This document shows, piece after piece, positions 8,223-17,721 of a stretch of DNA of 54,757 bases. A program made the position numbers and the translations under genes. The notes under the pieces were generated by a model. The model was not told where the DNA came from. It made no database searches and was given only the letters and a program-made list of their open reading frames with translations. The first letter of the stretch is position 1, and every line of letters starts with the position of its first letter. The DNA lies in the NCBI GenBank assembly GCA_946479035.1, contig CAMLDW010000012.1, positions 1 through 54,757 on the forward strand, in the 5' to 3' direction. This DNA comes from an uncultured Chthonomonadaceae bacterium. Its GTDB lineage: Bacteria; Armatimonadota; Fimbriimonadia; Fimbriimonadales; Fimbriimonadaceae.

Positions 8223-9592
8223 CCGCACTCCTCATCGCCCTGCAGGCCAAGCCCGAAGCGGGCGAAGCACAAGCGTGGGAAAAGCTGATCGCGCCGGGCG
8301 TGACCTACCGGATGGAGGTCGATCCCGTGACACCGCTCCTAATCAACGCCGTTCGCATTTCGCCGAGCGCGGAAGGGCTGAGCTTGGTCGGTGAGCTGGC
8401 GGGGGGGCGGGTGTACGAAGACGGCAGCGACACGCAAGGGCGCGAGACGGTGACACAGACGGCGCTCAGGACGAGGTCGCTCGTCGCGGTGAACGCAGAC
8501 TTCTTTCCTTTCACCGGCGACCCGCTCGGCGCAATGGTGATCGGCGGCGAGCTGGTCAGCGTGCCACAACCGGGCCGCGCGGCGTTCTGCTGGGGGAAGG
8601 GGTTCGCGCAGGTCGCGTACCTCTCTTTCAGCGCGAGCTTTTCGTTCGAAGGGCAGAGCTATCCGATCGTCGGCCTGAACCAAGAGTGCGCGGACGACAC
8701 GATCGTTCTCAACACTCCGCGCGCGGGGCTTGCGCTGTCGAAAGAGCCCGCGACACACATCGTCCTGGCGCTCCCCGACAAGATCACCCCCGTCGGATCG
8801 TGGAAGCCGGTCGTGGCGCGGCGGGTCGACAGCGCGAAGTCCGTGCCCGTGAACGACGGAGAAATGGTCTTGACGTTCCGAGGCGCGCAAGCGGAGAAGC
8901 TGCAGTTCTTGAACGCCGGGGACACGCTCGACCTGCAGGTCTCGTGTACCGGCGTCGACTGGCAAAGGGCGAGCGACGCAGTCGCAGGCGGACCTTTCCT
9001 GGTAAAGGACGGAAAGGCGTTCGATCCGTTTGCAGCAGAGGGGTTCACGAGCGGGTTCGGCAAGGACCGCCATCCGCGCTCAGCGATCGGGCGGACCGCC
9101 GCCGGCGACCTATGGATCGTGACCGTGGACGGCCGCCAAACGATGAGCGCTGGCGCGACGATCGACGAGATGGCGCAGGTGATGCTCCGGTTCGGGTGCG
9201 TCGAGGCGATCAACCTCGACGGCGGGGGCAGCACGACGCTCAACATCGAAGGTCTGACGGTCAACCGGCCGAGCGAAGGGTCGGAGCGGGCCGTCGCAAG
9301 CGCACTCCTCGTGATGCGGGCGGGCGAGGCGGTCCCGGCTGCGCCAGACGGCGAGCCGGGCCCAGTCATAGCCGGCCCCTCGAAGGTCAAGGCCGGAACG
9401 GCGGCGAAGTACCGGCTGGTCGAGGGGACAGGGGCGGACCTGCCCGCCTCGCAGGTGCTTTGGAGCGCTCAAGGGGCGGCATGGATCGACCAGGGTGGGG
9501 TGTTGCACGGCGTCTCAGAGGGGACCTGCCTAGTCAGGGCCTGCTTCAACGGCAGAACGGCGTCCGTGACCGTGGCGGTCGAAAAGAACTAA
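8213..9592 (+). CDS. Secreted phosphodiester glycosidase family (NAGPA/DUF2233) protein
   Basis: A 459-residue protein starting at ATG 8213, inside the end of the carboxypeptidase gene. A short hydrophobic N-terminus (MLLTALLIALQA) looks like a signal peptide. The NAGPA domain is marked by TRSLVAVNADFF, by PRSAIGRTAAGDLWIVTVDG, and by VEAINLDGGGSTTLNI, the most conserved block of the family. Members cleave or bind sugar phosphodiester bonds in envelope glycans; NAGPA itself uncovers mannose-6-phosphate in animals. The last about 80 residues look like an immunoglobulin-like (BIG2-type) domain. Substrate is unknown; envelope glycan is inference. Confidence 0.85.
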   Translation: MLLTALLIALQAKPEAGEAQAWEKLIAPGVTYRMEVDPVTPLLINAVRISPSAEGLSLVGELAGGRVYEDGSDTQGRETVTQTALRTRSLVAVNADFFPFTGDPLGAMVIGGELVSVPQPGRAAFCWGKGFAQVAYLSFSASFSFEGQSYPIVGLNQECADDTIVLNTPRAGLALSKEPATHIVLALPDKITPVGSWKPVVARRVDSAKSVPVNDGEMVLTFRGAQAEKLQFLNAGDTLDLQVSCTGVDWQRASDAVAGGPFLVKDGKAFDPFAAEGFTSGFGKDRHPRSAIGRTAAGDLWIVTVDGRQTMSAGATIDEMAQVMLRFGCVEAINLDGGGSTTLNIEGLTVNRPSEGSERAVASALLVMRAGEAVPAAPDGEPGPVIAGPSKVKAGTAAKYRLVEGTGADLPASQVLWSAQGAAWIDQGGVLHGVSEGTCLVRACFNGRTASVTVAVEKN

Positions 9593-9605
9593 TGGCCCAT
9601 TATTA

Positions 9606-9629
9606 CGAAACGAAATAAAGGTCGTTTCG
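9606..9629. promoter_or_regulatory. 8-bp inverted repeat upstream of the tricorn-like gene
   Basis: CGAAACGA (9606-9613) and TCGTTTCG (9622-9629) are perfect complements around an 8-base centre. There is no T-run, so it does not look like an intrinsic terminator. It precedes TACTCTAAT at 9631-9639, a possible -10 region of the next gene, and could be an operator or a leader hairpin. The role is not known. Confidence 0.35.
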
Positions 9630-9679
9630 GTACTCTAATCCGACTGTGTGCGCCCATCGCGGCGCACGGGGCCGCCGAT

Positions 9680-12600
9680 ATGTTAGCTACCTTCCTAGCT
9701 CTGAGCATTCTTCAATCGCCGACGATGGACGTCAGCCTGATGCGATATCCAGACGTCTATGGCGACAGGATCGTCTTCACGTACGCGTCGGACCTTTGGC
9801 TCGTGGGCACGAGCGGCGGCGTGGCCCGGCGCTTGACGAGCCATCCAGGGCTCGAGTACCGCGCCAAGTTCTCGCCGGACGGGAAGTGGATCGCTTTTTC
9901 CGGCCAGTACGACGGCGACACCGACGTCTATCTGATACCGAGCGAGGGCGGCGAGCCCAAGCGGCTGACGTACAACGCCGGGACGGACCTCGTCTGTGAC
10001 TGGACGCCAGACGGGAAGATCGCGTTCGTTTCCCAGCGCGAGCAGGTGCGCCCTGACGTGACTGGGCTTTGGTTCGTGAACCCGCAAGGCGGCATCCCTC
10101 AGTACTCCAACATCCACGAAGCGTACGACGTTACGTTCTCGCCGGACGGGCGGACGATGGCGTACAACCGCGTCACGTCGCAGAACTTCAACTGGCGGCG
10201 CTACCGCGGCGGTACCCAGGGCAAGGTGAGCTTCTGGGACTTCACGACCAAGCAGTACTCGGAGATGGCGACGGGCCGGGAGCAGAACTACTATCCGATG
10301 TGGATCGGCGACTCGGTGTACTACGCCAGCGACGCGAACCAGGGCACGCTGAACCTCTACAAGTACGACCCGCGCTCGAAGTCGAAGACCCAGATCACGA
10401 AGTTCACGGACGCGGACGTCCGTTGGCCCGGCACAGACGGCAAGACGATCGTCTTCGAGCGGAGCGGCCACATGTATGCTCTGAGCCTGGCGAACAACGC
10501 AGTGACGGAGGTCAAGGCTCAGGTCGTCAGCGACCAGCTCAAGCGCCGGCCCTACAACAGGAACGTCTCGGCGTGGATCGACGGCATATCGCTTTCGCCG
10601 AGCGGCAAGCGGCTCGCGGTCACGGCCCGCGGCGACCTTTTCAGCGTCCCGGCGGAGAACGGCGAGACGCGCAACCTGACGAACACGCCAGACGCTCGCG
10701 AAGAGGCGCCGGCGTGGTCGCCCGACGGACAGGAGATCGCGTTCTTTAGCGACAAGGGCGGAGAGCGAAAGCTCTACCGAGTGCCGCAGATGGGCGGCGA
10801 CTGGAAGGAGGTGCCGACGCCCGACGCGTCCAACATCACGGCGTTCCAGTACTCTCCCGACGGAAAGATGATCGGGTACACGACGCTGGACAACGAGTCG
10901 TACCTCATCGACCTCGCAAGCGGAAAGCGGACCTTCGTCTACAAGGACCCCCAAGGCAACCTCGGCGCGGACATGTCGCCTGACGGAAAGTGGATCGCCT
11001 ACATCAAGACCCAGCCGAACCTCTTCGGCGCGGTCTATCTCTACGACGTCGCGAACGACAAGCACTACCAAGTCACGGACGGCTTCTACAGCGACACTGC
11101 CGTCGCGTTCGACATGAGCGGCAAGTACCTTTACATCGTCTCGGCGCGCACGTTCGGGTTTGCGCCCGGCACGTTCGAGGTCGACCTGCAACAGGAGAAC
11201 ACGCAGCGCGTCTACGTGCTTCCTCTCAAGGCCGACATGGGCAACCCGCTCGACTCCGAGGACGACGAAGAGCCTGTGAAGACTGCGGGCGCGCAGGGGG
11301 GCGGCGCCGAGGCGGCGAAACCGGAGGCAAGCTCCATTGACGTCGAAGGGCTCGGTGCGCGGGCGATCGCGCTTCCTCTCTCTCCGAGCGCATATCCGTT
11401 CCTCGTCGGTGCGAACAACGGCGTGTTTACTTTCGCAGACGGCGCGCTGGTGAAGTTCGACCTCGGCAGCAAGCAGGTGCAGAACATCGTCGCGGGAGCG
11501 ACGGCGTTCTCGTTCAACCCCGACCGCACGAAGATGGCGTACAACTTTGGGCCGAACTGGGCGATCTCGGCCGTTCGACCGAACGTCCAGCCCGGCACTG
11601 GGCGCGTGAGCCTGGCCGACGTCACGGTGACGATCGACCCCGTCAAGGAGTGGCGCCAGATCCTGGCGGAGGCGTGGCGCTACGAGCGCGACAACTTCTA
11701 TGACAAGGGCATGCAGGGCCTCGACTGGAAGTCGATCGGCGACAAGTACATCCCGATGGCCAATGAGGCCGGCGACCGGACCGACGTGAACTACATCATG
11801 GGAATGATGATCGGCGAACTAGGCACCGGCCACTCGTACGTCACAGGCGGCGACTTTGGACTGGCTGCGCCGAACCCGGGCACCGGTTCGCTCGGCGTCG
11901 ACTTTGGCACGGTCGGCAACAGCGTGGTGATCAAGAAGGTCTACCACGGCCTGAACTATGAGCCAGCAAGGCGCGGCCCGCTCGGTGCGCCGGGCGTCAA
12001 CGTGAAGGACGGCGACTATCTGCTCGAGATCAACGGCACGAAGGTGACGACGGACATGGACCCGAACAGCCTGCTCGTCGGCAAGGTCGGCAAAGAAGTG
12101 ACGATCAAGGTCGCGAGCAGCGCGAGCGGTACCGATGCGCGCGAGTACAAGGTGCGGCCGATCGGCAGCGAGACCGAGCTCCGCTACATCGAGTGGGTGA
12201 ACGCGAACCGCAAGCGAGTGGATGAGCTCTCCGGTGGAAGGATCGGATACGTCCACGTTCCCGACACTCAAATGAGCGGCATCACAGAGTTTGTGAAGGG
12301 CTACTACGCCCTGAGCAACAAGGATGCGTTCATCGTCGACGAGCGGTACAACCACGGCGGTTTCATCCCGACATTCTTCGGCGAACGGCTGACGAGGCCG
12401 ATCGTGACCGGCATCCAGGCACGGCACGCGGCGGACGTCACCTACCCGCCGCAGACGTGGGACGGGCCGAAGGCGATGCTGATCAACCGCTACGCCGGCT
12501 CGGGCGGCGACCACTTCCCGTGGCTCTTCCGCCACCTTGGCGTGGGGCCGCTGATCGGCACGCGCACCTGGGGCGGGCTCGTCGGGATCAACGGGTTCCA

Positions 12601-12847
12601 CCCGCTCGTCGACGGCGGAGGCGTGACAGCACCGGGGTTCGCGCTCTACGACCTCGACTCGGGCCAGATCATCGCCGAGAACAAGGGCATCGATCCGGAC
12701 ATCACGGTGGACGACACGCCGGACCTCGTTTCTCAGGGGCGCGACCCGGAGATCGAGGCGGCGGTCAAGTACCTCCTCGACGCGCTGCAGAAGCACCCGA
12801 AGAAGCCGTACACCAAGCCGAAGTTCCTTACGGGCTCCGGCCACTAG
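9680..12847 (+). CDS. Tricorn-like protease (WD40/beta-propeller, PDZ, S41 domains)
   Basis: A 1055-residue secreted or periplasmic protein with an N-terminal hydrophobic leader (MLATFLALSIL). Repeated WD/PD40 blades (many FSPDGKWIAF- and WTPDGK-type motifs) fill roughly residues 20-500 and form propellers. A linker with an acidic segment (SEDDEEP) follows. A tricorn C1 helical region, a PDZ domain (about residues 730-830, GVNVKDGDYLLEINGTKV) and the S41 protease core come next, with the nucleophile Ser941 in YAGSGGDHFP and the oxyanion-side GTRTWGGLVGI. Tricorn proteases degrade oligopeptides into small products. The gene ends before a strong terminator hairpin. Which peptides it processes is unknown. 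Confidence 0.93.
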   Translation: MLATFLALSILQSPTMDVSLMRYPDVYGDRIVFTYASDLWLVGTSGGVARRLTSHPGLEYRAKFSPDGKWIAFSGQYDGDTDVYLIPSEGGEPKRLTYNAGTDLVCDWTPDGKIAFVSQREQVRPDVTGLWFVNPQGGIPQYSNIHEAYDVTFSPDGRTMAYNRVTSQNFNWRRYRGGTQGKVSFWDFTTKQYSEMATGREQNYYPMWIGDSVYYASDANQGTLNLYKYDPRSKSKTQITKFTDADVRWPGTDGKTIVFERSGHMYALSLANNAVTEVKAQVVSDQLKRRPYNRNVSAWIDGISLSPSGKRLAVTARGDLFSVPAENGETRNLTNTPDAREEAPAWSPDGQEIAFFSDKGGERKLYRVPQMGGDWKEVPTPDASNITAFQYSPDGKMIGYTTLDNESYLIDLASGKRTFVYKDPQGNLGADMSPDGKWIAYIKTQPNLFGAVYLYDVANDKHYQVTDGFYSDTAVAFDMSGKYLYIVSARTFGFAPGTFEVDLQQENTQRVYVLPLKADMGNPLDSEDDEEPVKTAGAQGGGAEAAKPEASSIDVEGLGARAIALPLSPSAYPFLVGANNGVFTFADGALVKFDLGSKQVQNIVAGATAFSFNPDRTKMAYNFGPNWAISAVRPNVQPGTGRVSLADVTVTIDPVKEWRQILAEAWRYERDNFYDKGMQGLDWKSIGDKYIPMANEAGDRTDVNYIMGMMIGELGTGHSYVTGGDFGLAAPNPGTGSLGVDFGTVGNSVVIKKVYHGLNYEPARRGPLGAPGVNVKDGDYLLEINGTKVTTDMDPNSLLVGKVGKEVTIKVASSASGTDAREYKVRPIGSETELRYIEWVNANRKRVDELSGGRIGYVHVPDTQMSGITEFVKGYYALSNKDAFIVDERYNHGGFIPTFFGERLTRPIVTGIQARHAADVTYPPQTWDGPKAMLINRYAGSGGDHFPWLFRHLGVGPLIGTRTWGGLVGINGFHPLVDGGGVTAPGFALYDLDSGQIIAENKGIDPDITVDDTPDLVSQGRDPEIEAAVKYLLDALQKHPKKPYTKPKFLTGSGH

Positions 12848-12870
12848 CATAAGTAGCGGTCAAGCGAGCG

Positions 12871-12910
12871 GCGGCCCCGGTCTTTAGACCGGGGCCGCTT
12901 CATTTGCTTG
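12871..12910 (+). terminator. Intrinsic-type terminator after the tricorn-like gene
   Basis: A perfect GC-rich 12-bp stem (12871-12882 with 12887-12898) closes a TTTA loop and is followed by TTCATTT. The T-run is imperfect, but position and stem strength support termination. Confidence 0.75.
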
Positions 12911-12990
12911 TTTCTTACCGGGTTCTTGCCCAATGTGCCTATCACTTGGTTAGACCGGTCCCAGTCAAGGAATGCCTCTTAGAGAGAGCC

Positions 12991-15069
12991 ATGTGGGATA
13001 AAGGCGAAAGGATCGGCAAGATGCTGGTGAACATGGGCCTCGTTGACGAGGCGCAGGTGCAAGGGGCGTTGAGCCTCTCCAGCGAGAACGGCAAGTCGCT
13101 CGGGCAGAACATGTTCGAGCTCGGGCACGTGACTGACTCTTCGACCTTACAGCTGCTTGTTGCGCAAGGCGCCGCCTCCCCGTGGTTCCTCGGTACGGCG
13201 CTCCCAGAAACGCGGATCATCAGGCTCCTTTCGCCCTCAGTCATGCGAGAGCACATGCTCGTGCCGATCGTCCGGCTGGGCGACCTCCTGTTGCTCGCGA
13301 TGGAAAAGCCGAACGACCACCTGGCGATGGAGCGCGTGCGCGCCCTGACAGGGCTCCGGATCGAGAGCGTGGAGGCAGACCCGGAAAGGATCAAGGGCCT
13401 GATCGAGACGCTCCTGAATGAAGAGCGCGCAAAGCAGCCCACCAAGGAGTCGAAGAAGGCAGCGGCCGCAGCGGCCGCCGCCGGAGCAGCGCCAGTGGTC
13501 GTCGAGGCGCCGCCAGCGCCCGAGCCTCCCGTCGCCGCAGTGCCACCTGGACCGCTGGAAGTCGTCGACATCGACGAGCTTCTTGCGCAGGACGCCATCA
13601 AGTTTGAAAAGTCCGCTCTTCCGCCAGAGCAGCCGGTCGTCGAGCTCCCGACGGCAGCACAACCGGCGGCGGAGCCGGAGCCTGCTCCCGCGCGCCTGAC
13701 ATTCGAGCACGAGGTCGTCTGCTCCGACGACACGGCGCCGGTCGCCGGGCTCGTCGATCAAGTTTTCGCTGACTCGGTGCGCCGCAATGCCTCTGAGATC
13801 CTAGTGGAGTCCAACAGTGAAGGAATGGGCGTCCGATACCGCGTCGACGGCCGTCTGCGCTCCATTGGCGACATTCCCAAGAGCCTCGCGCCGCTCGTCG
13901 AAGCGCGGCTGCGGCTCATGGCCTCCCTCGACATCCTCCCGAGCGGCGTCCCGCAGACAGGGACGGTCCGCTACGAGATGTCGAGCCGTGCCGTAGAGTT
14001 CGATGCGTCTTTCACGCCCACGGTCTACGGCACGAGGGTCTTGCTCCGTGCGAGGGTCGCTTGCGCGACGGTCGGAAAGCTCGAAGACCTCGGCCTTGCA
14101 AAGAGCGAGCTCGCGCTGGTGCGCGACGCTCTGGAAAGCAGCGCAGGAATGCTGCTTGTCGTCGCGCCGACTCCTATGGAGCGCTCGCGCTCGCTCTATT
14201 CTTTGGTCGCGGACCTCGCCTCGCCTGCGCGCGACATCATGACGTGCGAAGAAGTGACGGGCGCATCGATCGCGGGAGTCAGCCACAGCAAGTTCGTGCA
14301 CAGGAACGACCGCTCTAGAGCCGAGCACCTGACGACGATCCTCAAACAGGCGTCCGACGTCGTCATGGTCGACCTCCTCTCTGACGACAAGGTCGCAACG
14401 ACAGCGGTCCGCGCCGCGCTCTCGGGCCACCTAATCATCGCGGGCCTCGAGTCGAAGAACGCGCTCGGCGCGATCGCGCGGCTGACGGAGCTTGGCATCG
14501 ATCCTTACCTCGCTTCTTCGGCGTTGAACGGCATCCTCGCCCAGCGCCAGGTCCGCACGCTCTGCCAGGCTTGCAAGAAGCAGGACGGCGAGAAGTGGCG
14601 GTCGGTCGGTTGCGGCGAGTGCGAAGGCACCGGCTACGCAGGGACGGTCGACGTCTTCGAGTTCCTGCCGATGACCGACGAGATCCGCAGACTCATTTCT
14701 GAAAAGGCGCCTTTGGCCGACATCGAAGTGGCGGCGACCAAGGCCGGATACCGTCCGATGGCGAACCAAGCGCAATCGAAGGTCGAGCGCGGCGAGACCG
14801 ACGAGCGAGAGCTCGAAAGCACGTTTCGTCGCCCGTTGGCCGACACGGGCGGCGCAAGGCCGATGACGTTCGCGCCGGCAAAGGAAGAGCCGGTCGCCCC
14901 GCCCGTGCAAGCGGCCGCGCCGGTCCAGGCGCGCAAGGGTCGGACGAAGGGCGACAACTTTGAGGCCGAGGCGTATCGCGAACAGGTCAAGAAAGAGCGC
15001 GAAGAGATGAACGCGATCTTCAACAAGCAGCCGTATGAGCTTGAGAGCGGCTATGAAGAGGCTGCTTAG
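12991..15069 (+). CDS. PilB/GspE-like protein lacking ATPase motifs (predicted pseudo-ATPase)
   Basis: A 692-residue protein from ATG 12991. The N-terminal about 150 residues hold MshEN/T2SSE-N type repeats (ERIGKMLVNMGLVDEAQV). An Ala/Pro/Glu-rich linker (about 150-245) leads to the T2SSE domain with its recognisable N-subdomain (ASEILVESNSEGMGVRYRVDGRL) and the zinc-type CxxC pairs (CQAC, CGEC). The ATP site is gone. Where PilB has GPTGSGKT, this protein has APTPMERS (residues 392-399). Where PilB has GEIRD, it has DLLSD (461-465). The later STLHTN segment reads AGLESKN. It probably has a structural or regulatory role with a pilus or secretion motor encoded elsewhere. No other pil/gsp gene is near. 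Confidence 0.85.
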   Translation: MWDKGERIGKMLVNMGLVDEAQVQGALSLSSENGKSLGQNMFELGHVTDSSTLQLLVAQGAASPWFLGTALPETRIIRLLSPSVMREHMLVPIVRLGDLLLLAMEKPNDHLAMERVRALTGLRIESVEADPERIKGLIETLLNEERAKQPTKESKKAAAAAAAAGAAPVVVEAPPAPEPPVAAVPPGPLEVVDIDELLAQDAIKFEKSALPPEQPVVELPTAAQPAAEPEPAPARLTFEHEVVCSDDTAPVAGLVDQVFADSVRRNASEILVESNSEGMGVRYRVDGRLRSIGDIPKSLAPLVEARLRLMASLDILPSGVPQTGTVRYEMSSRAVEFDASFTPTVYGTRVLLRARVACATVGKLEDLGLAKSELALVRDALESSAGMLLVVAPTPMERSRSLYSLVADLASPARDIMTCEEVTGASIAGVSHSKFVHRNDRSRAEHLTTILKQASDVVMVDLLSDDKVATTAVRAALSGHLIIAGLESKNALGAIARLTELGIDPYLASSALNGILAQRQVRTLCQACKKQDGEKWRSVGCGECEGTGYAGTVDVFEFLPMTDEIRRLISEKAPLADIEVAATKAGYRPMANQAQSKVERGETDERELESTFRRPLADTGGARPMTFAPAKEEPVAPPVQAAAPVQARKGRTKGDNFEAEAYREQVKKEREEMNAIFNKQPYELESGYEEAA

Positions 15070-15072
15070 GTT

Positions 15073-15389
<317 letters not shown>

Positions 15390-15395
15390 GGCCCT

Positions 15396-15401
15396 ATTGT
15401 G
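15396..15401 (-). promoter_or_regulatory. Probable -10 element of rnpB
   Basis: CACAAT on the minus strand, 6 bases before the predicted RNase P RNA 5' end. It gives an independent calibration of the -10 to transcription-start distance used for the leaderless-type genes in this window. Confidence 0.6.
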
Positions 15402-15406
15402 GACCA

Positions 15407-15811
15407 CTAGGGCAGAAAGTAGGGCCTTTCCTCGGCCGTCGGGATGCGACAGGCCTCTCTTTTTCCAAAAACCCCATAGCGGTGCTTCGCCACAAGGCCG
15501 TAGACCCAGTCGCGGACCGGGCGTGGGACGATCCACAGGATCCCGGTCAGTTTATACAGCCCGCCGAGCTTAGGGGCGATCCGAAGCCACGCCGTCGACT
15601 TGCTGTGCAGCCCTTCTTCGTCTTTGAGCCAGAACGTTCGCAAGAGCTCGTCGTCGGACCTGCCGCTGAACTGCTTTCCCGCCGTCTCGCCCTGAAGCGG
15701 CGCAAACCTGTAGAGGTGGCTCGTGTCCTTTCGGAGGATGAGGTCGACGGAGCGGTTGCAAAGCCCGCAAAAGCCGTCGAAGAAGACGATCGGGTGGTCA
15801 CCCGGATCCAT
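15407..15811 (-). CDS. DCC-family (DUF393) thiol-disulfide oxidoreductase-like protein
   Basis: A 134-residue protein with the DxxCxxC family signature near the N-terminus (VFFDGFCGLCNRSVDLI) and the typical later STAWLRIAPKLGG and WIVPRPVRDWVYGLVAKHRYG blocks. The family has a predicted thioredoxin-like fold with a CxxC pair; its substrates are not established. It is full length. It lies directly upstream of rnpB on the same strand, and the rnpB promoter lies between the two. A 17-bp gap separates it from the upstream hypothetical gene, so those two may be co-transcribed. Confidence 0.88.
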   Translation of the reverse strand: MDPGDHPIVFFDGFCGLCNRSVDLILRKDTSHLYRFAPLQGETAGKQFSGRSDDELLRTFWLKDEEGLHSKSTAWLRIAPKLGGLYKLTGILWIVPRPVRDWVYGLVAKHRYGVFGKREACRIPTAEERPYFLP

Positions 15812-15828
15812 TTTCGTTTTGCTCCGCC

Positions 15829-16161
15829 TCAGGCCTTTTCAATGTCTTGGGCCCGCACGAGCAGCACATAGTGGGGCGTGAACTTCAGCTCCTCGTTGGT
15901 GAGCTGCCCCTTTTGCTCGTTGCTGATCGAGTCCTCGAACTTTTCGCGCATCCGCTTTGTGGCGTCCTTGTGGACTCGCTTGGCCACGTCCGGCAGCGCG
16001 TCCAGGTCGACCTTGACGGCGATCTCTTGGTCGCTGTAGTAGTTCTCGACCGTGCCGGTTAGCCCGGCCATGTGCTCGTAGTACGAGGTCGCGGCCGACT
16101 CCTCTGGGCTGGTCTTGCGCTTGACCACCTTGACCCGATCGCCCTCTTTGAAGCGCGCCAT
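15829..16161 (-). CDS. Hypothetical protein with SH3/KOW-like N-terminus
   Basis: A 110-residue protein beginning MARFKEGDRVKVVKRK and ending AQDIEKA. The N-terminal pattern of glycine-spaced valines with a later LTGTVENYYSDQEIAVKVD resembles an SH3-like or KOW barrel, and the C-terminal half is charged and helical. I do not recognise the family. ATG 16161 follows TAAAAT (16172-16177) by 10 bases. A start four codons earlier (ATG 16173) is also possible and has a weak AAGG upstream. It is divergent from cysS with a short shared promoter region. An RNA- or protein-binding role is a guess from shape only. Confidence 0.7.
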   Translation of the reverse strand: MARFKEGDRVKVVKRKTSPEESAATSYYEHMAGLTGTVENYYSDQEIAVKVDLDALPDVAKRVHKDATKRMREKFEDSISNEQKGQLTNEELKFTPHYVLLVRAQDIEKA

Positions 16162-16227
16162 TTCGGGGGGCATTTTACCTTTCAGGCGGCCCCGGGAGGG
16201 CCGTCCGGCCAACGGTAGAATCGCCCC

Positions 16228-17721
16228 ATGAGCCAGCGCGAGTTCCGGCTCCGCGACACGATGTCGGGGAAGGTGAAGCCGTTGACCACGCTCGAACCCG
16301 GGCACCTCAGGTTCTACACGTGCGGCCCGACGGTCTACAGCTACGCGCACATCGGCAACTTCCGCTCCTTCCTTTGTGCGGACCTGGTCGTACGCACTGC
16401 CAAGGCGCTCGGCTGGCGCGTCACGTGGGTCGTGAACACCACGGACGTCGGCCACATGACTCAGGACGACATCGCGGACGCCGGCGGCGAGGACCGGATG
16501 GAGAAGGCGCTCCACAGCAAGGAGGGAGAGCAGTTCGCCAACGTATGGGACCTGGCCGAGTACTACGGGCAGGCATACGTCCAGGACTGGCGGCGGCTCA
16601 ACCTCACCGACCCTGACGTGCGTCCAAAGGCGACTCAGCACGTGCGCGAGCAGATCCTTATGACCGAGGCGCTCGTCGCAAACGGGCACGCATACGAGAC
16701 TCCCACGGGCGTCTACTTCGACGTCAGCTCCAAGTCCGACTACGGAAAGCTCAGCGGCAACACGCGCGAAAACCTGAAGGACGCGGTGCGCAACGTCGTG
16801 CAGGACGAGAACAAGCGCCAGCAGGCGGACTTCGCCCTCTGGAAAAAGGACGACAAGCACCTCATGCAGTGGTACTCGCCGTGGGGGTGGGGCTTTCCCG
16901 GGTGGCACATCGAGTGCTCCGCGATGTCGCGCGCGTACCTCGGCGACACGATCGACCTGCACAGCGGCGGCGAAGACAACGTGTTCCCGCACCACGAGTG
17001 CGAGATCGCACAGAGCGAGTCTGTCACCGGAAAGACGTTCTGCGACCACTGGATGCACGTTCGCCACCTGCAGGTCGAGGGCGAAAAGATGGCCAAGCGC
17101 TCGGGGAACTTCTACACCGTGCGCGACCTGATCGAAGAGGGGTTCGACCCGCTCGCGCTCCGATATGCGCTGATCAGCGTGCCCTACGGTAAGCCGTTCA
17201 ACTTTACGCTGCAGCTCTTGCGCGACTCGCAGGGCAACGTCGAGAGGTTCCGCGAGGCGCTCAAGCGCGTCGAGGCGACGCTCGGCTCTTTGGAAGAAGA
17301 GGGAAGCCCTTCACCCGACCTTGAGCGGATCTACGACGAGGCGCTGAGTGCCATGTGCGACGACCTCAACACCTCAGTCGCGATCGCTAAGGCTCTCGAG
17401 GGCGCGAAGCTCATCAACCGCTCTAGCGCGCTTTCGCGGACCGAGGCAGAAGCAGGGCTGTGGTTCCTGATGAAGGTGAACGCGCTGCTGGGGATCGTGT
17501 GCAACGACCACGAGCTTTGTGGGGGCAAGGGTGCGGCGGAAGAGGAGCCGAAGGTCGATGGGAAGGCGGTCAGCGACTGGATCGAGGAGCGCGACGCTGC
17601 CAAGCAGGGCCGCGACTTCCAGACGGCCGATTCGATCCGCGAAAGGCTCGCTGCCGCCGGGATCGAGCTGCGCGACTCGCCCGACGGCACGAAGTGGGTG
17701 CGCCGCCCGGTGTCAGTCTAG
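16228..17721 (+). CDS. cysS: Cysteinyl-tRNA synthetase
   Basis: A 497-residue class I synthetase that charges tRNA-Cys. It shows the zinc-binding cysteine and HIGH-type motif in FYTCGPTVYSYAHIGNFR, the GWHIECSAM block with zinc ligands, the HSGGEDNVFPHHECEIAQSE segment, and the KMSKS loop as KMAKRSGNF. A helical C-terminal region ends the protein. TAGAAT (16216-16221) lies exactly 6 bases before ATG 16228, with no Shine-Dalgarno site, so a leaderless transcript is predicted. Confidence 0.97.
   Translation: MSQREFRLRDTMSGKVKPLTTLEPGHLRFYTCGPTVYSYAHIGNFRSFLCADLVVRTAKALGWRVTWVVNTTDVGHMTQDDIADAGGEDRMEKALHSKEGEQFANVWDLAEYYGQAYVQDWRRLNLTDPDVRPKATQHVREQILMTEALVANGHAYETPTGVYFDVSSKSDYGKLSGNTRENLKDAVRNVVQDENKRQQADFALWKKDDKHLMQWYSPWGWGFPGWHIECSAMSRAYLGDTIDLHSGGEDNVFPHHECEIAQSESVTGKTFCDHWMHVRHLQVEGEKMAKRSGNFYTVRDLIEEGFDPLALRYALISVPYGKPFNFTLQLLRDSQGNVERFREALKRVEATLGSLEEEGSPSPDLERIYDEALSAMCDDLNTSVAIAKALEGAKLINRSSALSRTEAEAGLWFLMKVNALLGIVCNDHELCGGKGAAEEEPKVDGKAVSDWIEERDAAKQGRDFQTADSIRERLAAAGIELRDSPDGTKWVRRPVSV

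Noticed and set aside
16174..17067. Long minus-strand open frame opposite cysS, running into the small SH3-like gene
   Set aside because: It is antisense to a clear cysteinyl-tRNA synthetase and its sequence is Arg/Val/Leu-rich like GC-rich antisense frames. Only the last 110 codons look like a protein.
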